DNA of 64,000 bases from Kiloniellaceae bacterium (GTDB lineage Bacteria; Pseudomonadota; Alphaproteobacteria; Kiloniellales; J153), in contig JAJFGJ010000002.1 in assembly GCA_021776175.1 (NCBI GenBank), positions 1-64,000 of the forward strand, written 5' to 3'. The position numbers and the translations under genes were made by a program. This document shows, in pieces, positions 8,872 through 18,312 of this stretch. The notes beneath the pieces are model-generated. The model had not been told where the DNA came from, ran no database searches, and saw only the letters and a list, made by a program, of their open reading frames with translations. Positions within the stretch are counted from its first letter, which is position 1. Every line of letters starts with the position of its first letter.

Positions 8872-10194
8872 TTGGGGACCGGTCCGATAGTCCAAAAGAA
8901 GCGCCAAGATTCAAAGCCAGACCAGCATTCTCGGCTCGCACTAATTTCTTGGTGTCTGTATGACTGGGCCAATTCTGCTGTCTCCACCGTCGTCATCACG
9001 TTCGTGTTCTCCGCATATTTCACACAAAGCGTGGCGGAGGATACTATCGTTGGGACAGCCCTGTGGGGTCATACGCTGAGCTTAGCGGCCCTGATCGTCG
9101 CCTTTTCCAGTCCTGTGCTTGGGGCGGTCGCCGATAAGACAGGATCGCGCAAGCCTTGGCTCGGCGGTTTTACAGCTGTCTCGGTTCTTGCCGCCGCCAT
9201 GCTGTGGTTTATTGAGCCTTCCCCAAGTTACGCGCTTCCCGCCCTAATTCTCGTCGGTGTGGGCGTCATCGCGTTTGATTTCGCCACCGTTTTTTACAAT
9301 GCACTATTGCCGGCATTGGCGCCGCCTGACAAGGTCGGGCGGGTATCCGGTTGGGGTTGGGCCGCGGGCTATGCTGGGGGCTTAACCTGCCTCGTGGTCG
9401 CTCTTATCGGGCTTGTTCAGAGCCAAGCGCCGTGGTTAGGGTTGGATGCCGACAGAGCCGAGCCTGTGCGCGCCACAATGCTGTTGGTCGCTGTTTGGTT
9501 CGGTATCTTTTCGGCACCCATTTTTCTGTTCACGCCCGACTCTGGAAGAGCCCGACACCCAATAGGGATGGCGATCCGTTACGGTATCCGCGAGCTGCTT
9601 GAAACCTTCCGCAATGTTCGGCGGCACCGGAACATCGTGAAGTTCTTGGGGGCGCGGATGCTCTACATCGACGGCCTTAACACTCTCTTTTCGTTCGCCG
9701 GTATTTATGCCGCGGGCACGTTCGGCATGACCGTTTCCGAAATCATCCGCTTCGGCATTGCCCTGAATGTGACCGCTGGCCTTGGTGCGGCGGGGTTCGC
9801 TTGGATTGACGACTGGATCGGGCCTAAGAAAACGATCCTGATTTCCCTTGTAAGCCTGATCGTCTTCGGCGGGGGCCTTCTGCTCGTCGAATCGAAAGAA
9901 CTGTTTTGGCTGCTGGGGCTCGCAATCGGCATCTTCGTCGGCCCCATACAGGCTGCGAGCCGCTCTTTTATGGCACGATTAGCGCCGAAGGACAGGGAGA
10001 CCGAGATGTTCGGTCTTTTTGCTTTCTCCGGAAAGGCGACGGCATTTCTCGGTCCTCTGTTGGTGAGTACGGTCACATTACAATTTGGAAGCCAGCGCCT
10101 GGGTATGACGACAATTCTGTGCCTGTTCCTGGCGGGTCTCGTGGTTCTCTTATTTGTCGATTGCCCAACCACGAAGCCACTCACCGAGCCGTGA
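8872..10194 (+). CDS. MFS transporter, UMF1 (Atg22-like) family
   Basis: This is a polytopic membrane protein of about 440 residues, with alternating hydrophobic segments suggesting about 12 helices. SWCLYDWANSAVSTVVITFV at the N-terminus is the signature of the UMF1/Atg22-like MFS branch; ADKTGSRKPWL is the MFS loop 2-3 motif. I chose the TTG at 8872, preceded by GGGGGTGAC, because family homology begins about 20 codons later; the frame also offers upstream starts that would add an unlikely Arg-rich extension. The substrate is unknown. The next gene on the same strand is an acyl-activating/acyltransferase fusion, so a lipid-related role (as for LplT beside Aas) is possible but inferred. Confidence 0.85.
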   Translation: MGTGPIVQKKRQDSKPDQHSRLALISWCLYDWANSAVSTVVITFVFSAYFTQSVAEDTIVGTALWGHTLSLAALIVAFSSPVLGAVADKTGSRKPWLGGFTAVSVLAAAMLWFIEPSPSYALPALILVGVGVIAFDFATVFYNALLPALAPPDKVGRVSGWGWAAGYAGGLTCLVVALIGLVQSQAPWLGLDADRAEPVRATMLLVAVWFGIFSAPIFLFTPDSGRARHPIGMAIRYGIRELLETFRNVRRHRNIVKFLGARMLYIDGLNTLFSFAGIYAAGTFGMTVSEIIRFGIALNVTAGLGAAGFAWIDDWIGPKKTILISLVSLIVFGGGLLLVESKELFWLLGLAIGIFVGPIQAASRSFMARLAPKDRETEMFGLFAFSGKATAFLGPLLVSTVTLQFGSQRLGMTTILCLFLAGLVVLLFVDCPTTKPLTEP

Positions 10195-10263
10195 CGTTCT
10201 GAGGGCTAACGGCGCGGGATCAAAGAACAGTATCTTACGCGGGTCAGCTTGGCGCCCCTGTTA

Positions 10264-10305
10264 CTGATCCTGATCAACGAGCCCTCACAAACTTCGTGAT
10301 ATTTA
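10264..10305 (+). promoter_or_regulatory. FNR/FixK-type palindrome and -10 upstream of the acyltransferase fusion
   Basis: CTGATCCTGATCAA (10264-10277) matches the FNR/FixK consensus TTGAT-N4-ATCAA with one mismatch. A TATTTA hexamer begins 23 bp after the palindrome, placing the site at about -41.5 of a predicted start near 10312. The GTG start codon follows at 10357. The same spacing is found at two other promoters in this window. Confidence 0.5.
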
Positions 10306-10356
10306 GATGGTTAGCTAAGGTCGCAACGGCTTTATTTTTCTCGGAGAAGTACCAGG

Positions 10357-13017
10357 GTGAACCGTTTTCAGACCCTTGCCAAGATGGCAGAAGACCTGTC
10401 CAGCCGGGGTGCGGCAGCAGCTGTTATCTCGCTCCGCGGCCATGGCTTAGAAACATGGACATACACCGATCTGGCAAACCATATCGTGATGCTTGCCAGG
10501 GGGCTTATCGAGCTAGGGGTGCGCCAAGGTGAGCCCGTGCTGCTGTGCGCGCCGAACTCACCAGAGTGGATTGTTGCCTATTTTGCCATTGTCCGCTCAG
10601 GCGCGCTCGCGGTTCCGCTGGACGATCTTTCCAGCGATCAAGATTTGGCCCGCGTCGTTGCCGATTGCGGCGCACGGCGCGCATTCACGTCGCGAACTCA
10701 CTTGCCGGCCCTAACGGCGCTAAACGAAGCGGCCAAAATGGACATCGTCTTGCTCGATGGGAGCAACGACGGAAAGAACGTAAAGAATTGGCGAAACTTG
10801 CTTGCTGAACGTCAGGTCAGCCTCCCCGAGATTACGTCCGATGTATTCGCTTCTCTGCTGTATACCTCCGGCACCACAGGAACACCGAAAGCGGTACCTC
10901 TAACCCACCGGAATATCTTGGCAAATGTAGAGGCGATAGTGGCGGGCAAGATGGCCAAGCCTGAGGATCGCACTCTTCTCCCATTGCCGCTCCACCATTC
11001 TTACCCCTTCACTGTCGGCCTTCTCGGCACGCTTGCAAGCGGAGGGGCCGTTGTTTTTCCGGCCGGCATCAGCGGGCCACAAATCACCGAAGCGCTTAAA
11101 ATATCGAGAGCGACAGTCCTTGTCGGCGTGCCGCGCCTTTACACCGCCCTGCTGTCCGCGATCGAGGGCAAGGCCGGGAGGCTCGGTTTAGCGGCACGGT
11201 CGGTTTTTTGGTTCCTGCTGGGGGCATCGAAGTTTATACGTAGAAGGTTTGGGGCTCGTGTGGGCAGGTTTGTCTTTCGAAGCCTGCACCGCGAGTTGGG
11301 TCCCGATCTCCGCGTCCTGGGGTGCGGGGGCGCCCGTCTGGATCCTGAGGTCGCTTGGAAACTCGAGGCTCTTGGCTGGGAGGTTCTGACCGGTTACGGC
11401 CTCACCGAAACTTCCCCTATCGTCACATTCAACCGGCGTGGCAGTGCCCGGATCGACTCGGTCGGGCTGCCGCTGCCCGGTGTCGAGCTTCGTATAGACG
11501 CGAAAGCCGGGCAGCCGTCCGGCGATATCCTCGTGCGCGGGCCCAACGTATTTGCGGGGTATCGAAACAACCCGGAAGCGACAGCGCTCGCATTCACGCC
11601 TGATGGCTGGTTTCGTACCGGCGACCTTGGGCTTGTGGACCGGGATGGTTACCTTCACATCCTCGGTCGGATGAAAGAGGTCATCGTCTTGCCCGGCGGG
11701 AAGAACGTGATCCCCGAGGATGTGGAAAACCTCTACGCGTCCAGCCCGCTAATCCGGGAGGTCGCGATCCTGGAGCATCACGGGGCCCTAGCCGGTGTTT
11801 TTGTGCCCGACGATGAAGCTATACGTGCACGGGGATCGGCACGAGTCCAAAGCCTTCTGCGAGAGGAGATCGAGGATATCTCTCTTCGATCACCGCCTTA
11901 CCAGCGCGTATCCAGGTACAAGTTGACCCGTGAGGCCTTGCCTCGCACACATCTTGGCAAGCTGCGGCGTCATCTTATGGCCGAAATTTACGACAGGGCG
12001 GAAAGTGTCGCCGCCGCCCCTGTCGCGCCACAGCTTTCTGAAGGGGATCGTCGCCTGTTGGCGTCGGCGCCCGCGAAGGAAATCTGGGCGTGGCTCGTTC
12101 AACGATTCCCCGCGGTGGCCCTTACACTCGATACCAGCCCGCAGCTAGATCTGCAGATGGACTCGCTCGAGTGGGTGACCCTGAGCTTGGAAATCCAGGA
12201 GCGCTTTGGCATCGGTTTGACGGGCGACACGATCGCGCGGATCGTCACGATACGCGACCTTTTGCTGGAAGCGACAACAACAGGTGAGAATCGCGGTCGC
12301 CGTCTGGGAACGAACGCTCAGGCCGTAACGCCCGATGAGCTCCGATGGTTGCAACCCTTAGGGCCGCTTCCATCCCTCTTAGGCATGCTGGTGTTGGCCT
12401 TAAATTGGCTATTCATGCGCGGTCTTTTTCGGCTCCGGGTGGAAGGAGTGGAGGGGCTTCCGCGCGACGGTCCATGCATCCTGGCGCCGAATCACGTAAG
12501 CTTACTCGATCCATCCACCGTTGCCGCCGCTCTGCCGATGGGATACCTGCGAAACACTTATTGGGCCGGCTGGACCGGCAAGATGTTCGCCGGGCCAGGC
12601 AGTCGTCTCCTCAGCCGAATCACAAGGGTTTTCCCTGTCGACCTGGACCGTGGGCCGGGGGTCAGCTTGGCTCTCGGTAAGGCAGTCCTTGAGCGCAAGC
12701 ACTTCCTGGTGTGGTTTCCCGAGGGGCGCAGATCGCCCACCGGGAACATCAGGCCGTTCCTTCCTGGGATCGGCATCTTGATGCAGCAGGCCAAGGTTGT
12801 TGCCGTTCCCACATTCATTCAGGGCACGTATGAAGCCTTGCCGCGTGGGCGACGTTTGCCTCGATTTCGGCAGATCTCGATCCGGTTCGGCGATCCGATG
12901 GACGTGGATCAACTGGACACCATGGGCGAAGGAGAGGACAAGGCTGACCGCGTTGCAGATGGCCTTCAGCAGGCAGTCGCTGCATTGCAGCGCCACACGC
13001 ACCGGCGATTCGGATAA
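10357..13017 (+). CDS. AMP-ligase / acyl carrier / PlsC acyltransferase fusion
   Basis: This 886-residue fusion has three parts. Residues 1 to about 540 are an AMP-dependent acyl ligase ([34 protein letters not shown]). Residues of about 575-640 are an acyl carrier domain with the attachment serine in LQMDSLEWVTL. Residues of about 700-880 are a PlsC-type acyltransferase (NHVSLLD and FPEGRRSPTG) preceded by a hydrophobic anchor. It should activate a fatty acid, hold it on its own carrier domain and transfer it to a lysophospholipid or glycerol-phosphate acceptor at the membrane. The Aas family has PlsC before the ligase; the order is reversed here. The start is GTG with GGAGAAG upstream. An FNR-type box lies in front. 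Confidence 0.9.
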   Translation: MNRFQTLAKMAEDLSSRGAAAAVISLRGHGLETWTYTDLANHIVMLARGLIELGVRQGEPVLLCAPNSPEWIVAYFAIVRSGALAVPLDDLSSDQDLARVVADCGARRAFTSRTHLPALTALNEAAKMDIVLLDGSNDGKNVKNWRNLLAERQVSLPEITSDVFASLLYTSGTTGTPKAVPLTHRNILANVEAIVAGKMAKPEDRTLLPLPLHHSYPFTVGLLGTLASGGAVVFPAGISGPQITEALKISRATVLVGVPRLYTALLSAIEGKAGRLGLAARSVFWFLLGASKFIRRRFGARVGRFVFRSLHRELGPDLRVLGCGGARLDPEVAWKLEALGWEVLTGYGLTETSPIVTFNRRGSARIDSVGLPLPGVELRIDAKAGQPSGDILVRGPNVFAGYRNNPEATALAFTPDGWFRTGDLGLVDRDGYLHILGRMKEVIVLPGGKNVIPEDVENLYASSPLIREVAILEHHGALAGVFVPDDEAIRARGSARVQSLLREEIEDISLRSPPYQRVSRYKLTREALPRTHLGKLRRHLMAEIYDRAESVAAAPVAPQLSEGDRRLLASAPAKEIWAWLVQRFPAVALTLDTSPQLDLQMDSLEWVTLSLEIQERFGIGLTGDTIARIVTIRDLLLEATTTGENRGRRLGTNAQAVTPDELRWLQPLGPLPSLLGMLVLALNWLFMRGLFRLRVEGVEGLPRDGPCILAPNHVSLLDPSTVAAALPMGYLRNTYWAGWTGKMFAGPGSRLLSRITRVFPVDLDRGPGVSLALGKAVLERKHFLVWFPEGRRSPTGNIRPFLPGIGILMQQAKVVAVPTFIQGTYEALPRGRRLPRFRQISIRFGDPMDVDQLDTMGEGEDKADRVADGLQQAVAALQRHTHRRFG

Positions 13018-13212
13018 TCGCACATCGCTCTATGGCGTTCTTGACCAAGTTTTCGACACCAGGGAGGCTTAACTTGTGGGCCTACGCCCGATGACTTGTC
13101 CGTTCTTGTTCAAAGCAGGCCTTAGGCTCAACCCATCCTTAATTCAAACTCAGGCCGAGATAAAATACCAAGTCTCGGTCCACCCCACAGCAGAGCTTTT
13201 TGGATGCGTGTG

Positions 13213-13503
13213 TCAAGCTGCCGCCAAGATTGCTTCGGGCCGTCTCGATCCTGCCGGGCGGCCTTTGGGACGCCTTGACGCATCTCTCTGCGCGGTCTTT
13301 TTGACCATCTCGAAGGCGCGAACTTCGATCTGCCGGATCCGTTCGCGGCTGACGTTGTATTCCCGGCTCAGGCCCTCATACCAGACCAAAAAAGCTCCTG
13401 TGGCCAAGGACCAAATGACGAGCACGGCGAGGAATAGCCAACTCGCGTCAACCTACACCTTGAAACCTAACAACTCGAACAGAACGAAGCGCTTGCCTAA
13501 CAT
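13213..13503 (-). pseudogene. Chimeric remnant: M50 site-2 protease N-terminus joined to RpoH C-terminus
   Basis: On the minus strand an ATG at 13503 opens MLGKRFVLFELLGFKV, then a TAG stop, then VDASWLFLAVLVIWSLATG. This is the first membrane helix of M50 site-2-protease-type membrane proteases. About 40 codons in, the same frame passes directly into LSREYNVSRERIRQIEVRAF, the region 4.2 helix-turn-helix of alphaproteobacterial heat-shock sigma factors (RpoH), followed by a basic tail and a stop. Neither part can be functional: the protease lacks its HExxH motif and the sigma factor lacks regions 1-3. It looks like a deletion scar joining two stress genes. Confidence 0.7.
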
Positions 13504-13565
13504 GATTGCTTATCGTCGCACCCCATGCAGGCCCGGACCTGCTTGGCCGGCGCGCTCGGCTCCCC

Positions 13566-14861
13566 TCAGCGCCGCTCGACGCGGAACGTCACGTTGCCGA
13601 GCCGAAGCTGCGAGCCGGGGGCAAGCGGTGCCGGGCCGTCGTTTGGATCCACGGGGTGTTCATCCACCGCCGTTCCGGTTCCTGAATGCAGGTCGGCGAC
13701 CCCAAGGCCATCGCCAATTGGAACCAACTGCGCATGTCGTGCAGCGATCCCATCGGCAGCCAAGCAGCGGTCGCAGGCAGGATCGCGGCCGATCACCAGG
13801 CCCTTAGAGGCCCGGCGCAGATCCTCTTGCGTGATCACGATATCGATCGGCCCGCCCTCCGCATCCTCGCAGCGCAGCCGCCAAGCGGCCTCATGTTTCT
13901 TGTGCCGCCACGGCGGCCGGAGAAACAGGTGCCCAAGAGCACGGGCACCGTCGCGTGTGGCCACGCCGCCATGAATGACGATGTGGATCGCCCGCCGCGG
14001 CCAGTGCTTGATGAGGAGTAGAACAAGGATTGCCGCCACGACAACGACTGCCAAGGCGTACCAATAAAAATTAGTCGAAGGCACGCCGAGAATAACCCGG
14101 CACACATTTCGCGTACCCTTGTAAGGAATACCCAGAGCCTTGAGCTTCTCCACCAGCACCGAGACGTGCGACGCGAAGAACACGCCCTGGATCACATCGT
14201 AGACGATCGGCAGACCGCTCGGCGTGATCAGCATCGCCATCTCCCGTTCGGTATTCATGCCCACGACCTGGCCACAGGGATTGACGACCGGCCCGCCGCT
14301 GTTGCCTGGGTTAGTGGCGGCCGAATGCTGAACAATCTGTATCCGGGGGCCATCCCGTGTCCAGGCGCCCATGAATATTCGATTGGCGACTCCGGCGGTG
14401 AAGCTTGTCCCGCTGTCGGCGCCGAGCCTCGCGCCCGCACCGGGGTATCCGATGGCGAACACCGTCGTCCCCTTGGTCAGGGTGTCGGTGTCGGATTCGC
14501 TCAGAGGCACCGGCGGCCGCTGCAGACCCTCCACTTTCAGCACCGCCAGGTCCTCTTCGGGGTAGGCTTGAACCACCGCTGCCACCCGGCGCGCCTCGGA
14601 TGTAACGCCGCTCTCCACTACAAAGAGGCTCCAATCCTCCTCGATATGCGGCTGGATAAGATGGTAGGTGGTCGCGATATGGCCCCGCGTGCTGACGACG
14701 AAGCCACTGGCGGTTGCGGTGCCGACCGGCCCCTCGACGAGGACGCGGACCATGCTTGGCTCGACCAACTTCGCCACCGTCGTCGGCTCGATTGCGGTAG
14801 CCGGCGGTGCCGCAAGTAGGCTCACAACGGTTGCGGCGAGGATCAGGATTCGGTGTGCCAT
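13566..14861 (-). CDS. Membrane-anchored trypsin-like serine protease with C-terminal FHA domain
   Basis: This 431-residue protein has a signal peptide (1-23, ending PPATA), then a trypsin-fold protease of the HtrA/S1C type with the full triad: His67 (TTYHLI), Asp104 (EEDLAVLK) and Ser188 (NPGNSGGPV). A single transmembrane helix follows at about 265-285 (WYALAVVVVAAILVLLLIKH), then a cytoplasmic FHA domain at about 340-431 with GRD, ARHAQL and DLHSGTGTAVD. There is no PDZ domain. The arrangement would place the protease in the periplasm and a phosphothreonine-binding module inside the cell, linking envelope proteolysis to a phospho-signal; this role is inference. Divergently transcribed from the Usp gene. 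Confidence 0.88.
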   Translation of the reverse strand: MAHRILILAATVVSLLAAPPATAIEPTTVAKLVEPSMVRVLVEGPVGTATASGFVVSTRGHIATTYHLIQPHIEEDWSLFVVESGVTSEARRVAAVVQAYPEEDLAVLKVEGLQRPPVPLSESDTDTLTKGTTVFAIGYPGAGARLGADSGTSFTAGVANRIFMGAWTRDGPRIQIVQHSAATNPGNSGGPVVNPCGQVVGMNTEREMAMLITPSGLPIVYDVIQGVFFASHVSVLVEKLKALGIPYKGTRNVCRVILGVPSTNFYWYALAVVVVAAILVLLLIKHWPRRAIHIVIHGGVATRDGARALGHLFLRPPWRHKKHEAAWRLRCEDAEGGPIDIVITQEDLRRASKGLVIGRDPACDRCLAADGIAARHAQLVPIGDGLGVADLHSGTGTAVDEHPVDPNDGPAPLAPGSQLRLGNVTFRVERR

Positions 14862-14967
14862 GGCTTAGATCATACGATAACGATGCGACGCGCGCACGCA
14901 ACGCCGACAGCGCGGCTGAGGATTTTACGAGGAATAGGGGAGGCCGCCTTCGTCGCCTGAAGGTTGA

Positions 14968-15009
14968 TTGACCTGTGTCAATGAAAACGCACTGGGAGGG
15001 TCATAGAAG
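14968..15009 (+). promoter_or_regulatory. FNR/FixK/DNR-type palindrome and -10 upstream of the Usp gene
   Basis: TTGACCTGTGTCAA (14968-14981) is a perfect inverted repeat TTGAC-N4-GTCAA, the anaerobox form bound by CRP/FNR-family regulators. TAGAAG begins 23 bp after its last base, as expected for a -10 element when the box is centred at -41.5. The predicted transcript start is about 15016, and the Usp start codon is at 15045. Confidence 0.65.
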
Positions 15010-15044
15010 TAATTGAAAGCACAATGGAAAGTGGAGCCACGGCC

Positions 15045-15497
15045 ATGTTCACCCATCTCCTCGTTCCTGTCGACGGCTCAGGACCTGCCAAACGCGCGGC
15101 TTTAGCCGCAGCGGACTTGTCTCAACGCTTCGACGCCACGCTGACATTGATACACGTTCTCACCCATTCCGGTAGTCTTGCCGTCCCCAAGGAGCTTCAG
15201 GCTTACTCTAAGCTCGAGCATATTCGCGTAACCGAACAGGATCTTATAGAGCGCGCGGGATACGAGATTCTCAGGGGCGCCGAGACGCTTGCCCGCGAAA
15301 ATGGCGCGAAGAATTGCGAAATCTTGCTGAAGACTGGCGACCCGGTCACTCATATAACGAATTACATAAAAAAGAACGGTGTCGACCTGGTTGTCATGGG
15401 TCGGCGCGGGCTTGGCGACTTGGCCGGCGTTTTCCTCGGCAGCGTCTCGCACAAGGTTGCGCAAGCGACCGACTGCGGCTGCCTCACTGTCAAATAA
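15045..15497 (+). CDS. Universal stress protein (UspA family)
   Basis: This 150-residue single-domain Usp begins MFTHLLVPVDGSGPAKRA and ends with the ATP-binding loop GRRGLGDLAGVFLGSVS (G-x2-G-x9-G-S). It therefore belongs to the ATP-binding UspA/UspFG-like group, which supports survival under stress or energy limitation. I chose the ATG at 15045 because GTGGAGCC lies at the right distance; an in-frame ATG at 15024 would add seven residues without homology. A perfect FNR-type palindrome upstream predicts induction at low oxygen. The gene for an acyl-CoA synthetase follows 46 bases downstream. Confidence 0.92.
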   Translation: MFTHLLVPVDGSGPAKRAALAAADLSQRFDATLTLIHVLTHSGSLAVPKELQAYSKLEHIRVTEQDLIERAGYEILRGAETLARENGAKNCEILLKTGDPVTHITNYIKKNGVDLVVMGRRGLGDLAGVFLGSVSHKVAQATDCGCLTVK

Positions 15498-15543
15498 GTA
15501 GTCGCCGATAGTGAAGGGCCGGTTCGACCGAGAGGTATCGACT

Positions 15544-17238
15544 ATGTCCGCCCTCAGCCATAGCTACGTTCACGGTGTCAGTCCGACCCCGCTTCTCGGC
15601 CTAACCGTCGGGCAGCTTTTCGACCGGACCGTGGCCAGGTACCCCGAGGAAGAGGCGCTGATCGTGCGCCACCAGAACGTCCGCTGGAGCTGGCGCGAAC
15701 TCAAACAGAAAGTGGATGCCCTGGCGGCCGGGCTCATCGGCCATGGGCTTCGGCCGGGGGAGCGGCTGGGCATCTGGTCGCCGAACAACGCCGAATGGGT
15801 GGTCACCCAATTCGCTTCCGCCAAGGCCGGCCTGATCCTGGTCAACGTCAATCCGGCCTACCGCTTGCCCGAACTGGAATACGCCCTCAACAAGGTCGGA
15901 TGTAAGGCGCTGATCACCGCCACGCGGTTCAAGACCAGCGACTATGTCGCGATGCTCCACGAGATCGCGCCGGAACTGAAGCACGCCGCGCCGGGCGAGC
16001 TTAGGGCCGCGCGGCTACCGGATTTGCGTCTCGTCATCCGTTTGGACCAAGAGAGCGATCCCGCCATGTTGAATTTCGCCGAGGTGCTCGAGCGCGGCGG
16101 CGAGGCGGAGCACCGGCGCATGAGCGAGCTTGCCGGCGAATTGCAGTTCGACGACCCGATCAATATTCAATTCACGAGCGGCACCACGGGTACGCCCAAG
16201 GCAGCGACTCTGACTCACCACAACATCGTCAACAACGCGTTCTTCGTGGGCGAGACCATGGAGTTGAGCGAGCAAGACCGCCTGTGCATTCCGGTGCCCA
16301 TGTATCATTGCTTTGGAATGGTTCTGGGCACACTGGCGTGCGTGGCCCACGGTACGACCATGGTATTCCCCTGCAAGGGATTCGACGCCCTTGAGGTTCT
16401 GCGCACGGTTGAGGCCGAGCGCTGCACGGCCTTGCACGGCGTGCCGACTATGTTCATCGCCGAGATCGATCACCCGGAATTCAAGCGCTTCGATTTGTCC
16501 TCGTTGCGCACCGGGATCATTGCGGGCGCGCCCTGCGCCATAGAGTTGATGAAGCGCCTGATCGGCGAGATGCACCTTGGCGAGATCACCATCGCCTACG
16601 GCATGACCGAGACCGGGCCGGTCAGCTTCGAAACCTCGGTGCACGATCCGTTGAAGCGCCGGGTCACGACTGTCGGGCGCGTTCTGCCGCATACCGAGGT
16701 CAAGATCGTGGATCCGGAAGGACGGATCGTGCCGACCGGAACCCCGGGCGAGCTCCTGACTCGCGGCTACTGCGTCATGCCGGGATACTGGGACGATCCC
16801 AAGAAAACGGCGGAAGCCATCGACCCGGCCCACTGGATCCGCACGGGCGACATCGCGACCCTCGATGCGGAGGGATATTGCGATATCGTCGGCCGGATCA
16901 AGGACATGCTGATCCGAGGCGGCGAGAACATCTTTCCGCGCGAGATCGAGGAATTCCTCTTCACCAACCCGAAGGTCGAGGACGTGCAGGTGATCGGCGT
17001 CCCCGACCCGAAATACGGCGAGGAGGTCTGCGCCTGGATCGTGCTGCGCCCCGGCGAGACCGCGACCGAGGCTGAAATCCGGGCGTTCTGCAAGGGTGAG
17101 ATCGCGCATTTCAAGATCCCGCGCTATATCAAGTTCGTCGAGGCGTTTCCCATGACGGTGACGGGCAAGGTCCAAAAGTACATCATGCGGCAACGCATGG
17201 CTGAGGAACTTGGTGCGCCTGAGGCAAAGACAGCCTGA
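15544..17238 (+). CDS. Acyl-CoA synthetase (AMP-forming)
   Basis: The protein is 564 residues from the ATG at 15544, which has GAGAGG nine bases upstream; a GTG at 15511 would add an unlikely leader. Motifs of the ANL adenylation family are all present: [18 protein letters not shown] (P-loop), [43 protein letters not shown] and the catalytic lysine in [10 protein letters not shown]. It should form an acyl-CoA from a short-, medium- or branched-chain acid. It sits 3 bases ahead of the 2-oxoacid dehydrogenase genes, which suggests a role in the same branched-chain or short-chain acyl pathway. Confidence 0.9.
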   Translation: MSALSHSYVHGVSPTPLLGLTVGQLFDRTVARYPEEEALIVRHQNVRWSWRELKQKVDALAAGLIGHGLRPGERLGIWSPNNAEWVVTQFASAKAGLILVNVNPAYRLPELEYALNKVGCKALITATRFKTSDYVAMLHEIAPELKHAAPGELRAARLPDLRLVIRLDQESDPAMLNFAEVLERGGEAEHRRMSELAGELQFDDPINIQFTSGTTGTPKAATLTHHNIVNNAFFVGETMELSEQDRLCIPVPMYHCFGMVLGTLACVAHGTTMVFPCKGFDALEVLRTVEAERCTALHGVPTMFIAEIDHPEFKRFDLSSLRTGIIAGAPCAIELMKRLIGEMHLGEITIAYGMTETGPVSFETSVHDPLKRRVTTVGRVLPHTEVKIVDPEGRIVPTGTPGELLTRGYCVMPGYWDDPKKTAEAIDPAHWIRTGDIATLDAEGYCDIVGRIKDMLIRGGENIFPREIEEFLFTNPKVEDVQVIGVPDPKYGEEVCAWIVLRPGETATEAEIRAFCKGEIAHFKIPRYIKFVEAFPMTVTGKVQKYIMRQRMAEELGAPEAKTA

Positions 17239-17241
17239 GCA

Positions 17242-18312
17242 ATGACCCAGGTCGCCTCCTTCACCATCGAACACACGCGATACTTAGACCTGCGGGGACG
17301 GCCGACGCAGCCTCTACCGGCCTTCGCTGAAAACCGAGACGTCCTGATCGCGCTCTACAAGGCCATGGTCCTGACCCGTACCTTTGACGCCAAGGCGGTC
17401 TCGTTGCAGCGCACCGGGCGCTTGGGCACCTACGCCTCGTCCCTGGGCCAGGAGGCCGTACCGGTCGGGGTCGCCGCCGCCATGCGGGCGGAGGACGTTT
17501 TCCTGCCCTCGTTCCGCGAGCAAGGGGGGCAAATGCTGCGCGGCGTGCGGATGGTGGAAATTCTGCTCTACTGGGGTGGTGACGAGCGCGGAAGCGATTT
17601 CACCGGCCCGCGCGAGGACTTTCCGATTTGCGTCCCCGTCGGGACCCACGCGCCGCACGCGGTCGGCGTCGCCCATGCCTTCCAATTGCGCGGTGAAGCG
17701 CGGGTCGCGGTGTGCGTCTTCGGCGACGGCGCGACCTCGCGCGGCGATGTTTACGAAGCAATGAACTTAGCCGGTGTGCAGCGCCTGCCGGTGGTCTTTG
17801 TCGTCAACAACAATCAGTGGGCGATCTCGGTGCCGCGCGCCCGCCAAACGGCGGCCGAAACCCTCGCGCAAAAGGCCGTCGCGGCAGGAATTCCGGGGAT
17901 CCAGGTCGACGGCAACGACGTGATTGCCGTACGCCAAGTGGTCGGCACGGCCATCGAACAGGCCCGGGCCGGCGAGGGCCCGACCCTGGTGGAAGCCTTG
18001 ACCTACCGCCTGAGCGATCACACGACGGCGGACGACGCGAGCCGCTACCGCGATGACGCCGAGGTGAGCGCGCGTTGGAAGGAAGAGCCGATTACACGCC
18101 TGCGCCAGCACCTGAGCGATGGCGGTCAATGGACCAAGACCGACGAGGAAACCCTGATCGGCGATTGCTCGGCGCAGGTTGAAGCAGCCGCGTCCGAATA
18201 CCTCGCCACGCCGCCGCTGCCGACCACGTCAATGCTCGATCACCTCTATGCCACCCTTCCGGCCGCGCTTGCCGAACAGCGCGCAGAGGTAGAAGAGGCG
18301 ACAGAGCCATGA
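17242..18312 (+). CDS. 2-oxoacid dehydrogenase E1 component, alpha subunit
   Basis: This is the thiamine-diphosphate-binding alpha subunit of an E1 that decarboxylates a 2-oxoacid. It has 356 residues, with the ThDP/Mg motif FGDGATSRGDVYEAMNLAG followed by VVFVVNNNQWAIS, and LTYRLSDHTTADDASRY, the conserved phosphorylation-loop region. The N-terminus (LDLRGRPTQPLPAFAENRDV) and linkage to an amino-acid dehydrogenase favour branched-chain 2-oxoacids over pyruvate, but sequence alone does not settle the substrate. The gene overlaps the beta-subunit gene by 4 bases. Confidence 0.9.
   Translation: MTQVASFTIEHTRYLDLRGRPTQPLPAFAENRDVLIALYKAMVLTRTFDAKAVSLQRTGRLGTYASSLGQEAVPVGVAAAMRAEDVFLPSFREQGGQMLRGVRMVEILLYWGGDERGSDFTGPREDFPICVPVGTHAPHAVGVAHAFQLRGEARVAVCVFGDGATSRGDVYEAMNLAGVQRLPVVFVVNNNQWAISVPRARQTAAETLAQKAVAAGIPGIQVDGNDVIAVRQVVGTAIEQARAGEGPTLVEALTYRLSDHTTADDASRYRDDAEVSARWKEEPITRLRQHLSDGGQWTKTDEETLIGDCSAQVEAAASEYLATPPLPTTSMLDHLYATLPAALAEQRAEVEEATEP

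Noticed and set aside
13076..13807. 243-codon plus-strand open frame
   Set aside because: Its parts lie antisense to the M50/RpoH remnant and to the protease-FHA gene; no coherent domain.
16015..17274. 419-codon minus-strand open frame
   Set aside because: Antisense to the acyl-CoA synthetase with all its motifs; no recognisable content.
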